Shown piece after piece: positions 51,688 to 59,717 of a DNA stretch of 64,000 bases. A program made the translations under genes and the position numbers. The notes under the pieces were generated by a model. That model searched no databases, was not told where the DNA came from, and saw only the letters and a list, made by a program, of their open reading frames with translations. The DNA lies in the NCBI GenBank assembly GCA_008668235.1, contig RQCP01000043.1, positions 76,197 through 140,196 of the forward strand. Direction: 5' to 3'. The DNA comes from Collinsella aerofaciens (GTDB taxonomy: Bacteria; Actinomycetota; Coriobacteriia; Coriobacteriales; Coriobacteriaceae). Each line of letters starts with the position of its first letter. Position 1 is the first letter of the stretch.

Positions 51688-52521
51688 ATGGAAAACGAGA
51701 ACATCACCGCCGTCGCCGAGGGCAAGCCCTCCGGCTACAAGGTCACCAAGAAGGACCTGCGCAACGCGAACTGGCGCTGGCTCATGAGCGTGTGCACCTT
51801 CAACTACCAGACCCAGCAGGGCGCCTCAGTCGCCTACGCCCTCTCGCCGGTCCTGAGGAAGATCTACACGAACGACGAGGACTATAAGCAAGCGCTCAAC
51901 AACCACTTCCGCTACTACAATACCCAGCCTTGGCTCGCCGCCATCATCCTTGGCGCCTGCGTGGCCATGGAGGAACGCGACGGCCTAGCGGCGGCGGACG
52001 CCGTCCAAGACCTGAAGATCGGCACCATGGGACCGCTCGCCGGCGTCGGCGACTCCCTGCTCATGACCATGATCCCGACCATCATGGGCTCCATCGCCGC
52101 CTACATGGCCATCGAGGGCAACCCCGTGGGAGCCGGCATCTGGTTCGCGCTCATCTTGGCCATCTTCTGGGTCCGCATGCACGCCCTCGAGTTCGGCTAC
52201 AAGCAGGGCGTGAAGCTCGTCACCGACTTCAGCGAGAAGCTTCCCAACCTCACTGCCGCCGCCTCCGTGCTCGGCCTCACCGTGGTCGGCTGCCTCATCG
52301 CCTCGGTCATCGGCGTCACCTGCCCGATTAGCTTCAGCTTCGGCGACGTCTCGATGGAGATTCAGCCGCTGCTCGACAAGATCCTGCCTGCCATGATCCC
52401 CGCCGCCATCACGGGAAGCGCGTACTACCTTCTTACCAAGAAGAATGCGAGCATGACGGCCCTCATCCTCGTGGTGATCGTCCTCGCGATGGTCGCCTCC
52501 GCCGCCGGCATCCTTGCCTAG
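51688..52521 (+). CDS. PTS mannose-family enzyme IID
   Basis: A 277-residue membrane protein. The N-terminal cytoplasmic part has VTKKDLRNANWRWLMSVCTFNYQ and YALSPVLRKIY, followed by MGPLAGVGDSLLMTMIPTIMGSIA, the IID hallmark. Four or so hydrophobic segments close the protein. It is two bases downstream of IIC. Confidence 0.93.
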   Translation: MENENITAVAEGKPSGYKVTKKDLRNANWRWLMSVCTFNYQTQQGASVAYALSPVLRKIYTNDEDYKQALNNHFRYYNTQPWLAAIILGACVAMEERDGLAAADAVQDLKIGTMGPLAGVGDSLLMTMIPTIMGSIAAYMAIEGNPVGAGIWFALILAIFWVRMHALEFGYKQGVKLVTDFSEKLPNLTAAASVLGLTVVGCLIASVIGVTCPISFSFGDVSMEIQPLLDKILPAMIPAAITGSAYYLLTKKNASMTALILVVIVLAMVASAAGILA

Positions 52522-52547
52522 CTTCGACCCAAGAGATTGGTGAATCA

Positions 52548-52946
52548 ATGAGAAAGATAGTTGTGGCGAGCCATTCCCTTCTCGCCCAGGGCTTCAAGGA
52601 CACCCTCGAGTTCCTTACGGGTAAGAGCGACGCCGTCAACGCCGTGTGCGCCTACGTGAACGACAACGGCGAGGGGCTCGACGCGGCGGTCGAGGCGGCT
52701 CTTTCGGGCACTGACGAGGTCGTCGTCCTCACCGACGCGCTCGGCGGCAGCGTGAACCAGCGCTTCTCCCGCTTCGCCTCCGACCGGATCCACGTGATTG
52801 CGGGTGTCAACCTCCCGCTCGCCATGACGGTCGTGCTCGCGCGCCCCGACGAGAAACTCGACTTCGACGCCCTCGTCAACGAGGCGCGCCAGCAGATCGT
52901 CTACGTGAACGGTGCCAGTTCCGCCGAGTGCGAAGACGACGAATAG
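52548..52946 (+). CDS. PTS mannose-family enzyme IIA
   Basis: A 132-residue phosphocarrier. The active His is in VVASHSLLAQG, residue 9. The segment VVVLTDALGGSVNQRFSRF is typical of the IIA-Man fold. It accepts phosphate from HPr and passes it to IIB. Having IIA as a separate last gene rather than fused to IIB is a common arrangement. Confidence 0.9.
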   Translation: MRKIVVASHSLLAQGFKDTLEFLTGKSDAVNAVCAYVNDNGEGLDAAVEAALSGTDEVVVLTDALGGSVNQRFSRFASDRIHVIAGVNLPLAMTVVLARPDEKLDFDALVNEARQQIVYVNGASSAECEDDE

Positions 52947-52958
52947 AGGAGGTCGACG

Positions 52959-54083
52959 ATGAGAGAGTTCCTTAAGGACGTGTGGATGCACGGCGGTGAG
53001 GAAAGCCGCGCCATCACCCCCGAGAACATCACGGGCGAGAAGGGCCGCGCCGCCATGTCGGCCAGCCACCTCGGCGTCGGCCGCAAGGGCTCGTGCTGCG
53101 TGCCCCTTGAGTCCGGCGAGACCATCACGCTCGCGGACATCGAGGGCCCCGGCATCATCCGCCACATCTGGATGACCGTCCCCGACAAGACCGCCGCCGG
53201 CAGCTTCGTCATGCGCGACCTTGTGCTGCGCTTCTACTGGGACGACGAGGAGACCCCCTCGGTCGAGTGCCCTGTCGGCGACTTCTTCTGCAACGGCTTC
53301 GGTGAGCGCGCCATCGTCAACTCGATGCCCATCTGCGTGAACCCGACGGGCGGCATGAACTGCTACTTCGAGATGCCCTTCAGGAAGCACGCCAAGGTCA
53401 CGCTTACGAGCGAGCACCCCGGGTTCATTAAGTACATCTTCTACACGTTCAACTACGCGCTCACCGACGTGCCGGACGACGCCATGTACTTCCACGCCCG
53501 CTTTAACCGCGAGCGCAGCACTCGCAGGGGCGTCGACTACACCGTGCTCGACGGCGTGCGCGGCAAGGGCTACTACGTCGGCACCTACATGGCCCTGTGC
53601 GCCCTGGAGCGCTATTGGTGGGGCGAGGGCGAGATGAAGTTCTTCCTCGACGGCGACGAGGAGTTCCCCACGGTCACCTCGACGGGAGCCGAGGACTACT
53701 TCGGCGGTGCCTGGGCCTTCCTCGACAGGCCGCCCCACGCGCTGCCCGAGGCGCAGTGCTTCAACACGCTGTTCGCCGGCTACCCGTACCGCTCGACGCG
53801 CGACGCCACGCGCGACCGCTTCAGCGCGGGCAAGCCGAACCCGAACCCGATGCTCGCGACCAACGACGACGCGCTGCCCAGGCACGGCCTCTACAGGTGG
53901 CACCTTCCCGACCCGATCTCGTTCAAGGAGGACCTGCGCGTGACGTTCCAGGACCTCGGCAACGACGACATCAAGCTCTACGAGCGCGAGGACGACATCT
54001 CCACCGTCGCCTACTGGTACCAAAGCGAGCCGCACGCCGTGCTCGCCCCGTTTGCCGCAAGGCAGGACCGCGTGCCCAGGTAG
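52959..54083 (+). CDS. GH172 / DUF2961 glycoside hydrolase, cytoplasmic
   Basis: A 374-residue protein with a GAGGAGG site and no signal peptide. DUF2961 proteins form family GH172, with characterised members acting on alpha-D-fructofuranosides such as difructose anhydride I and on D-arabinofuranosides. The family motif is clear: YWWGEGEMKFFLDGDEEFP, then STGAEDYFGGAW at about residues 240-250. The Glu in GEGEMKF and the Glu in GAEDYF are about 20 residues apart, as for the known catalytic pair. Its location in a PTS operon next to a fructokinase points to intracellular cleavage of a fructosyl saccharide. Confidence 0.85.
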   Translation: MREFLKDVWMHGGEESRAITPENITGEKGRAAMSASHLGVGRKGSCCVPLESGETITLADIEGPGIIRHIWMTVPDKTAAGSFVMRDLVLRFYWDDEETPSVECPVGDFFCNGFGERAIVNSMPICVNPTGGMNCYFEMPFRKHAKVTLTSEHPGFIKYIFYTFNYALTDVPDDAMYFHARFNRERSTRRGVDYTVLDGVRGKGYYVGTYMALCALERYWWGEGEMKFFLDGDEEFPTVTSTGAEDYFGGAWAFLDRPPHALPEAQCFNTLFAGYPYRSTRDATRDRFSAGKPNPNPMLATNDDALPRHGLYRWHLPDPISFKEDLRVTFQDLGNDDIKLYEREDDISTVAYWYQSEPHAVLAPFAARQDRVPR

Positions 54084-54162
54084 GGTCGCCTCGAAACAAG
54101 CCAACGTTATGGGCGCCCGCGGTTGACCATGACTGCGGGCGTCCCTTTGTAAGGAGGATCAC

Positions 54163-55047
54163 ATGAGCGAAAAGCAAATGAGGCTCGGCGCCCTCGAGGC
54201 CGGCGGGACCAAGATGGTCTGTGCCGTGGTGTCCGGCGACGGCGAGGTCCTCGACCGTATGGAGACCCCGACGCTTACGCCCGCCGAGACCGTCCCGCAG
54301 ATGATCGAGTGGTTCACCGCCCGCGATGTGGACGCGTTGGGCATCGGCGCCTTCGGCCCGACCTGCGTCGACCCCAACGACGAGCGCTACGGCTCCATCC
54401 TCCAGACGCCCAAGCTCGCGTGGCGAGGCCATGGTCTTCGCGCCGCGTTCGCCGACGCCCTCGGGATTCCGGTGGCCTACGACACGGACGTGAACGTTGC
54501 CTGCCTCGGCGAAGTGGTCTTCGGCTGCTGCAAGGGGCTCGAGGACGCCGTCTACGTGACCATCGGCACCGGCGTGGGCGCGGGCGTCATGTGCGCGGGC
54601 AGGCTCCTTCACGGCATGTTGCACCCCGAGGCCGGCCACATGCTGGTAAGGACCCGTCCCACCGAGGAGGGACGCTGCGTCTGCCCGAGCCACGCGAGCT
54701 GTCTCGAGGGCCTCGCCTCCGGCCCCGCCATTGCCGCGCGCTGGGGAAAGCCCGCGGCCGAGCTCGCGGACAACGATGAGGTGTGGGCGCTCGAGGGGGA
54801 TTATCTGGGGCAGATGTGCGCGAACCTCGTGCTCATGTACTCGCCTCGCCGCATCGTCCTCGGCGGCGGCGTGATGCACCAGGAGCAGCTCTACGGCATC
54901 GTCCGCAAGAAGACCCTCGAATATCTGGGTGGCTACATCCAGACCGCCGAGCTTAAGGACATGGAGAGCTACATCTGCGCCCCGGGCTGCGGCGGCGACC
55001 AAGGAATCCTCGGCGCGGCCGAGCTGGCAAGAAGGGCGCTCGCGTAA
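54163..55047 (+). CDS. scrK: ROK-family fructokinase
   Basis: A 294-residue sugar kinase. It starts MRLGALEAGGTKMVCAVV, the phosphate loop typical of ROK fructokinases. The catalytic Asp is in YDTDVNVACLGE. The zinc site is GHMLVRTRP...CVCPSHASCLEGLASGP, with the His-Cys-His-Cys ligands. It would phosphorylate fructose to fructose 6-phosphate using ATP. Position at the end of the PTS-GH172 operon fits a role downstream of saccharide hydrolysis. An AAGGAGG site precedes it. Confidence 0.87.
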   Translation: MSEKQMRLGALEAGGTKMVCAVVSGDGEVLDRMETPTLTPAETVPQMIEWFTARDVDALGIGAFGPTCVDPNDERYGSILQTPKLAWRGHGLRAAFADALGIPVAYDTDVNVACLGEVVFGCCKGLEDAVYVTIGTGVGAGVMCAGRLLHGMLHPEAGHMLVRTRPTEEGRCVCPSHASCLEGLASGPAIAARWGKPAAELADNDEVWALEGDYLGQMCANLVLMYSPRRIVLGGGVMHQEQLYGIVRKKTLEYLGGYIQTAELKDMESYICAPGCGGDQGILGAAELARRALA

Positions 55048-55080
55048 CTTGCGCTCTCTCCGCCATACAACGCGTTAAGA

Positions 55081-55137
55081 AAAGACGAGCGCTTCTTGCC
55101 AATTGAGCGGCAAGAAGTGCTTGTCTTTTGCATTTTT
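55081..55137. terminator. Bidirectional terminator between the sugar operon and the methyltransferase cassette
   Basis: AGCGCTTCTTGCC and GGCAAGAAGTGCT pair over about 13 bases, extended by AAAGAC/GTCTTT. T-rich tracts lie on the right for the plus strand, and A-rich sequence on the left serves the minus strand. Confidence 0.8.
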
Positions 55138-55142
55138 GTCTC

Positions 55143-55973
55143 TCAAAATCTTATTTTCACGATTTGCATTTTCATCCCGTTGTCACCGACCCTTGCGAGA
55201 AACCGGAAAAAGCCGCTGACAGAAGGGTCTCTCAAATCGTTATAACCCAGCATATAGCCGCGACTTGTGACCTGCAGACGGCTGTCCCACGTGCCGATTT
55301 CCTTGGCGGCATCCGAAACCGCAAAATATGCCCCCACATCCTTGATTTTTGCAGTCTTAAGCCATGTTTTTGCGATCATCTTTACTGCTGTCCGATTGGC
55401 AGCATCAAAGACCAGCACACCGCCGGGGAAAGCGTCCGCCATCTCCCGCACCAGTTCCCGGACCTGCTGGGTCAGAAAGTAATAGAACACCCCGGAGGCA
55501 AAGAACACCGCCCCGCCGGAGGCATCGATTTTGCCAAACCATGCGGTGTCTTTCTGGTCGCAGGGGATATTTTGTTCCCGATCCCCGGCGGGCAGTAGCT
55601 GCTGCCGCAAGGCAATCACATCCGGGAAGTCCAGATTGTAGATCTTGCATCTACCGTTGTCGCAGGTTCTGCCGGTGTTGTCCAACCCGCAGCCCAGATT
55701 GACCACCGCCGCATTGGGATGGCCTTTCAGGTAATCCCGCACCTCGAAAGCAAGATCACTCTGCCGCACGGCTACCTCCAGCGCACCAAAGCGCTGCATC
55801 AGGCTGCGGGAGTTTTTCTCCGCCTCTGAAAAGTCGTAGTCGATCTGGTCGAGCAGGCGAACCGCTGTTTCATCCCTGTAAAGGTTCGGGTACAGCTCCG
55901 TACACAGCTTTCGGGAATACAGCGGGAGGATCAGCGTCTCTTGCACGGTGTTTTTCTCAATTTTACATTTCAT
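55143..55973 (-). CDS. Leucine carboxyl methyltransferase family (TcmP-like) methyltransferase
   Basis: A 276-residue SAM-dependent enzyme (MKCKIEKNTVQETLILPLYS). VVNLGCGLDNTGRTCD is the extended motif I of the LCM/PPM family, and KIYNLDFPDVIALRQQLL gives the SAM-binding Asp. FFASGVFYYFLTQQVREL is a further family landmark. The substrate is unknown. Base composition is lower in GC than in the flanks, and the style of sequence suggests a Firmicutes origin. It ends a minus-strand cassette of three methyltransferases. Confidence 0.85.
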   Translation of the reverse strand: MKCKIEKNTVQETLILPLYSRKLCTELYPNLYRDETAVRLLDQIDYDFSEAEKNSRSLMQRFGALEVAVRQSDLAFEVRDYLKGHPNAAVVNLGCGLDNTGRTCDNGRCKIYNLDFPDVIALRQQLLPAGDREQNIPCDQKDTAWFGKIDASGGAVFFASGVFYYFLTQQVRELVREMADAFPGGVLVFDAANRTAVKMIAKTWLKTAKIKDVGAYFAVSDAAKEIGTWDSRLQVTSRGYMLGYNDLRDPSVSGFFRFLARVGDNGMKMQIVKIRF

Positions 55974-56091
55974 AGGTTTCTTCCTCAGTGAATAAAAACT
56001 GTCATAAGTGCCGCCGCCAGCACAGCCGCTATGACCGTCATGCCTATCGCCATGTGCAGGGTGGATGCAAAAACGCCCGTGCTTGATACCC

Positions 56092-56697
56092 TTACTTCCG
56101 CGCCGTGACGCAGAGCCACCTTTTCTTTTTGCGTATCTGCACCTCGTGAAAACCCGCCTGCTCCAGACACGCCTTTAATTCAATGTCCTTGTAGATGGTC
56201 ATGCCGCCGATGATCTGCGTCCACCTCTCGTCCTTGTCCGTATCGCCATTGCTCTCGTTGCAGATAAGAATTGTCCCGCCTGGCTTCAGCGTCCGCCAGA
56301 CCTCACGGAGGCATCGGGGCAAATCGGGCCAAAAATAGACGGTCTCAAAGGCCGTGGCGGCATCGAAGTAGCTATCCTCAAACGCCATATCTGCCACACT
56401 GCCTTGCAGAACGGCGCAACGCCCCTCCTGAATTGCAATTCGGTTGAGCTTTCTAGTCTTCTCCACGCTGACGGGTGAATAGTCGATGCCCTTGACGACG
56501 CCATGCGGGCATTTTTTCAGCAGCCGTTTTATGTTCGTCCCGCCGCCGCAGCCGCAATCCAGCACCTTGGCATTTGGCGCAAGTCGTAGAAATCGAAGTC
56601 CCCACCGCGCCACAGGGCTGTGGCCCAGATTCATCATGGCAACCATAAGTTTTCCGCCGAGGCCCACGGGCTTGCGGGTGTTTTCAAAGAACGACAT
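56092..56697 (-). CDS. Class I SAM-dependent methyltransferase
   Basis: A 201-residue enzyme starting MSFFENTRKPVGLGGKLMVAMM after a GGAGGGA site. Motif I is VLDCGCGGGTNIKRLL and the SAM Asp is in KGIDYSPVSVEKTRK. VWRTLKPGGTILICNE is the late motif. It matches methyltransferases that accompany MarR or TetR type regulators in Clostridia. The start overlaps the end of the upstream methyltransferase by 14 bases. Confidence 0.88.
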   Translation of the reverse strand: MSFFENTRKPVGLGGKLMVAMMNLGHSPVARWGLRFLRLAPNAKVLDCGCGGGTNIKRLLKKCPHGVVKGIDYSPVSVEKTRKLNRIAIQEGRCAVLQGSVADMAFEDSYFDAATAFETVYFWPDLPRCLREVWRTLKPGGTILICNESNGDTDKDERWTQIIGGMTIYKDIELKACLEQAGFHEVQIRKKKRWLCVTARK

Positions 56698-57313
56698 CTG
56701 GTCCCTCCGATTTCGTGCATTCCGCATAGGTCAACGGGAACGAAGCCTTCAGCACCGCGCTTTTCTGCACCGCCCAGCCGTTTTGACGCAGGAAACACAG
56801 GTATTCCTCGCTTGTCCACCTGCTGTGGAGGGGGAATCCTGCCATACTCATGAAAAAGGCTTTTACCTTGCCGGAAACCGAGTTTCCCGCGTGGGTGAAG
56901 GTTGGCGCGATGAGCACGCCGTCGTCCTTCAGCACCCGCCTGATTTCTTGCAGGGCCTTTTCTGGATGCGGCACTATGTGAAGCGCGTTGGACGCGATCA
57001 CCACTTCGAAGGACTTCTGTGCATAGGGCAGGCGGAGCATATCTTGTACGGAAAAGTGCAGCTTTGCGGATTGATTGTCCCGCTTTGCTTCAAGGATCAT
57101 CTGTGCAGAAGCGTCTGTAGCCTCGATGTGTGCCGCCGCATTCACGATGCTCTTTGCGATAAGCCCCGTGCCGGTGGCAACCTCCAGTACGGTTTTTGCT
57201 TTCACTACCGGCCTGATCAGTCCATACATCTTCTCATACGCCGCCCGGTCGTTTCGCATGAAACGGTCGTATCGACCGGCATTCTTGTCCCAGAAGCCCT
57301 TGCGTTCGTGCAT
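56684..57313 (-). CDS. UbiE-like class I methyltransferase
   Basis: A 209-residue protein starting MHERKGFWDKNAGRYDRFM, with GGGGGCG upstream. Motif I is VLEVATGTGLIAKSI, with Asp in EATDASAQMILEAK. ALQEIRRVLKDDGVLIAPTF completes the pattern. It is the first gene of the cassette. A dyad operator lies immediately upstream. The three methyltransferases could modify a lipid, a quinone or a secondary metabolite, but no pathway gene is nearby. Confidence 0.87.
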   Translation of the reverse strand: MHERKGFWDKNAGRYDRFMRNDRAAYEKMYGLIRPVVKAKTVLEVATGTGLIAKSIVNAAAHIEATDASAQMILEAKRDNQSAKLHFSVQDMLRLPYAQKSFEVVIASNALHIVPHPEKALQEIRRVLKDDGVLIAPTFTHAGNSVSGKVKAFFMSMAGFPLHSRWTSEEYLCFLRQNGWAVQKSAVLKASFPLTYAECTKSEGPDVVL

Positions 57314-57330
57314 GGCTATCGCCCCCAAAC

Positions 57331-57348
57331 AGTTAGAGCCATCTAACT
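57331..57348. promoter_or_regulatory. Dyad operator upstream of the methyltransferase cassette
   Basis: AGTTAGA and TCTAACT form a perfect 7-base dyad around GCCA, 18 bases from the start codon. A TTATAGTT promoter-like box overlaps its outer side on the minus strand. The cognate regulator is not in the window. Confidence 0.55.
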
Positions 57349-57537
57349 ATAACACACGAATCATGCAGTAAGATAAGGCTAACCTCATTTTCCTGGCTAA
57401 GACGCATCTCTTCGGTTTTCGCTTATAGCGGCGCGAGTCAGATACAAGGCTGGAGCTGAAGAAGGAGCTTGACGGACAGGTAGGTCGATACCGGTTCCCG
57501 GAACGGTGATCCAGCCAATTACACCAGGGCTCTAGTC

Positions 57538-57552
57538 ATTGAGTGGGAGTAA
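57538..57552 (+). other. Diverged attachment site copy (distal end of island 2)
   Basis: ATTGAGTGGGAGTAA matches the guaA end at 12 of 15 positions and the copy at 42440 at 13 of 15. It lies directly after the Firmicutes-like cassette, where backbone-like genes resume. Confidence 0.5.
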
Positions 57553-57667
57553 GCCGATGGGGCTTTGACTTGCACTTTTGAGTGCCGCACTGTGCCGCTG
57601 AGTTTCGTTTTGTACGAGAATCACGGCAAAGCCGCCAGCGACATTGGTGAGTAAATACGGTAATCGA

Positions 57668-57700
57668 GCCTCCGTTCCTATGTTGGGACGGAGGCTTTTT
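57668..57700 (+). terminator. Intrinsic terminator
   Basis: GCCTCCGTTCC and GGGACGGAGGC form an 11-base stem with one G-U pair, followed by five T residues. The gene it served is not evident. Confidence 0.85.
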
Positions 57701-57888
57701 CTTTGCCGTTTTACTCCCTTTTACCTGCGATTTTGCAATTTACTCCCCGTGTTTGAAGACGGTAAGGCACGGGGCGGTATTCGGAGAAATGGGAGTAAGG
57801 GTTTATCTCAAGTGAGTAGACGCGCGATTTTTGTCCCCGAGGGCGAAGAGGCCGTTCCAGAGCTACCGAAGTTGAATTTATTGATTGT

Positions 57889-58068
57889 TTAATCCAATCC
57901 AAGCTCTTTTAGGTCTATTTCGTTTTGGATGTCGTCATCGGCTTTCTTGCCAGTGATGGCACTGTAGGCTTCTTTTATGCCATTCTTCACTGCCCATTTG
58001 ATAACGAAATACAGCGCAATCAAAATGAGTACTGCCGTCCCTGCGCTTATGCCTAATTCATCCCACAT
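57889..58068 (-). CDS. DUF6019 family mini membrane protein
   Basis: A 59-residue protein starting MWDELGISAGTAVLILIALYFV. One transmembrane helix at about 9-29 is followed by a charged tail (KNGIKEAYSAITGKKADDD). This is the DUF6019 pattern, a widespread small protein family in gut bacteria without known function. The ribosome binding site is GGGGATTG, only moderate. Confidence 0.75.
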   Translation of the reverse strand: MWDELGISAGTAVLILIALYFVIKWAVKNGIKEAYSAITGKKADDDIQNEIDLKELGLD

Positions 58069-58218
58069 GATTCAATCCCCATCATTCCGATCTGTAGCTC
58101 GATTTTGTCCTCGAATTATGGCTTGGATCTGTAGCGTTGTCTAGGGCAATCGCAACCGTCATCTTTGGGCAGTTTCGTAGAAAACGAGGACGCACCGTTG
58201 ACGAACGGCGCAATAGAC

Positions 58219-58252
58219 AACGGCGTCAGTTTCAAGCCGAACTGACGCCGTT
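58219..58252. terminator. Perfect 13-bp hairpin downstream of yjdF
   Basis: AACGGCGTCAGTT and AACTGACGCCGTT enclose an 8-base loop. It lies 29 bases beyond the yjdF stop on the minus strand. There is only a weak T tract, on the plus side. Confidence 0.6.
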
Positions 58253-58280
58253 TCTGTGTAAGGCTTGCTGCAAATGGCGA

Positions 58281-58700
58281 TTAATGCCCACGATGCTTCT
58301 GCTTGCGCTTCAGCTTTCGCTGCTCGAAGCGCGCCTCCGCCTCATCCGCGCGACGCTGGCTTCTTGCTTGAGCCGACTCCCGCTTCATCGCTTCCCGCTG
58401 TGCCGCGAGAGCCTGCTGCGCCTTGGTGCTCATCGCTGGCTGCTTGAGGGCTTTCGCCGCCTCGCGAGCGCGCCGCTTGGGGTTCTTCGCGGGCTTGCTT
58501 GCCTCAGCCGGTTCGCCACCGAAGAATGAGAACTTCTCCCATTTGCTTGTAACGAATTTCTGAATCTCCTCATCGGACGGTTCTGCGCCGAAGACGATGC
58601 GGGCGACGCCGTTTCTGCCGTCCTCGACATGCTCCGCCAGCCCGACCCAGAATTGGCCGTCGTGATATACGGTCAGGGTGGACGACACGCTGATCTGCAT
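58281..58700 (-). CDS. yjdF: YjdF family protein (DUF2992)
   Basis: A 139-residue protein starting MQISVSSTLTVYHDGQFWVGLAEHVE after AAGGAGG. The N-terminal half carries RIVFGAEPSDEEIQKFV, and the second half is a basic helical tail ending KLKRKQKHRGH, both matching the YjdF family. Function is unknown, but the gene is often preceded by the yjdF riboswitch that senses azaaromatic compounds. A 120-base leader is present here. Confidence 0.88.
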   Translation of the reverse strand: MQISVSSTLTVYHDGQFWVGLAEHVEDGRNGVARIVFGAEPSDEEIQKFVTSKWEKFSFFGGEPAEASKPAKNPKRRAREAAKALKQPAMSTKAQQALAAQREAMKRESAQARSQRRADEAEARFEQRKLKRKQKHRGH

Positions 58701-58825
58701 GGTTGGTTCCTCCTTTATGTAGATGACCATGCAGAGAAGGGACAACCAAGGAGGCAGGTTACTGATGCGGACTCCCGCACGCCCACGACTACCCGACGGG
58801 GACTGTGTTTTCATCTCTGGTGGTT
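58701..58825 (-). promoter_or_regulatory. Candidate yjdF riboswitch leader
   Basis: On the minus strand this leader runs from a promoter to the yjdF start. It contains adjacent short stems (CCCCGTCGGG, GCGGGAGTCCGC) followed by an unpaired segment AGTAACCTGCCTCCTT before the ribosome binding site. Position and size fit the yjdF RNA. I could not check it against the covariance model. Confidence 0.45.
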
Positions 58826-58827
58826 GG

Positions 58828-58836
58828 ATTGTAGCA
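58828..58836 (-). promoter_or_regulatory. Extended -10 promoter of yjdF
   Basis: TGCTACAAT on the minus strand is an extended -10 element (TGn plus TACAAT). It lies about 128 bases upstream of the yjdF ATG. Confidence 0.5.
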
Positions 58837-58947
58837 TGAGCGAATGCGCATTGACCTCGCTGCCGGCATGCTGTGAGTGGGGTCGGAATTTCGAATTCTC
58901 GATAATATGCCTACGTGCATCGCCCCTCAGTTTCGAAACTTAAAAAC

Positions 58948-59061
58948 ATCTCGAGTTTCGAAACCGAGAGGGAGCTCGCGCCGCTTCTGTCCATCAGGGA
59001 TGCGTTTCCGAAGGTTCTCATCGCCCACACGAGATGGCTGCTCGGCGAGCAGGAGTTCTGA
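58948..59061 (+). pseudogene. C-terminal remnant of a DUF4143-type ATPase
   Basis: The frame reads FETERELAPLLSIRDAFPKV, then LIAHTRWLLGEQEF and stop. This corresponds to the SETREREIAPLKSIRDNHEK segment of the intact ATPase at 42911-44176. No start codon or upstream domain is left, and the last residues have diverged. Confidence 0.65.
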
Positions 59062-59155
59062 GCGTCATACGGGGATATCGTGGGATTCTGCCGGATAAGA
59101 AAAAGCCGAGGGAAACGTCCCGGCACTTGGAAGCCCTTCTGGCGGAAAATCAAAT

Positions 59156-59191
59156 GGCCTCCGAACCTTTTGGTTCGGAGGCCTTCTTTTT
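59156..59191 (+). terminator. Intrinsic terminator
   Basis: A perfect 12-base stem (GGCCTCCGAACC, loop TTTT, GGTTCGGAGGCC) is followed by TTCTTTTT. It probably belonged to the ATPase whose remnant lies upstream. Confidence 0.9.
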
Positions 59192-59244
59192 GCATTACTA
59201 CCCGAAGAGGGCTCTTCGCCGAACTCTCTTGAGATCGGGCGGCA

Positions 59245-59685
59245 TTATCGAGCGTGGGCGTTCTCGTAGGCATCTTTGATCTCTTCCGGCAAATTGTCGG
59301 GAATCAGCGCCTTCACCCCATCCTCGTTGCCATCTTGAATTGCCTGCTCGTAGTACCAGCATTTGAACTTCAGCATGTCCAGCGCACGGTTCATGTTCGC
59401 GATCTCCGACTCCATGTGGGCCTTTCGCTCCTCAAACATGGCCTTGCGCTGGGGATATGTTGATGGACCTTCCGCGCACCATTCCATGAACAGCCGGATG
59501 TCCTTGATCTCCATCCCAGCCTTCTTTAGGCATTCGATGATCCGAAGCGCCTCGAGTTCCGTATCGCCGAATTGGCGAATGCCGGACGTCCGCTCCAATT
59601 CCGGGAACAATCCCTGCTTGTCGTAATAACGCAGCGTGGAAACGGGCAGATCGAACATCTCCGCCACCTGTCCGATTGTGTACAT
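59245..59685 (-). CDS. MerR-family transcriptional regulator
   Basis: A 146-residue protein starting MYTIGQVAEMFDLPVSTLRYYDKQGLFPE after GGAGGG. The winged helix-turn-helix is followed by ALRIIECLKKAGMEIKDIRLFM and a long dimerisation helix (EERKAHMESEIANMNRALDML). No metal-binding cysteines are present in the C-terminal loop, so an organic or redox-linked signal is more likely. It is divergent from the decarboxylase-cupin gene and an inverted repeat lies between them. Confidence 0.92.
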   Translation of the reverse strand: MYTIGQVAEMFDLPVSTLRYYDKQGLFPELERTSGIRQFGDTELEALRIIECLKKAGMEIKDIRLFMEWCAEGPSTYPQRKAMFEERKAHMESEIANMNRALDMLKFKCWYYEQAIQDGNEDGVKALIPDNLPEEIKDAYENAHAR

Positions 59686-59717
59686 GGTCCCTCCGGACAA
59701 ATCTCGAATTTACTCCT

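Larger units (their letters stand above)
57349..57888. other. Gene-poor right edge of island 2
   Basis: This stretch contains the third guaA-end copy and a terminator, both listed separately. Open frames at 57644-57892 (plus) and 57711-57902 (minus) have no ribosome binding site or family similarity. I see no gene in it. Confidence 0.5.

Noticed and set aside
49952..54104. Two long minus-strand frames opposite the PTS and GH172 genes
   Set aside because: Repetitive Gly/Asp/His-rich composition and no start signals; the plus strand holds a complete operon.
55985..56170. 61-codon frame with a hydrophobic end downstream of a methyltransferase
   Set aside because: It overlaps the methyltransferase end and lacks a start site of its own; the hydrophobic stretch alone is not enough.
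57711..57902. 63-codon minus-strand frame
   Set aside because: No ribosome binding site, no family, and it overlaps the end of the DUF6019 gene in another frame.
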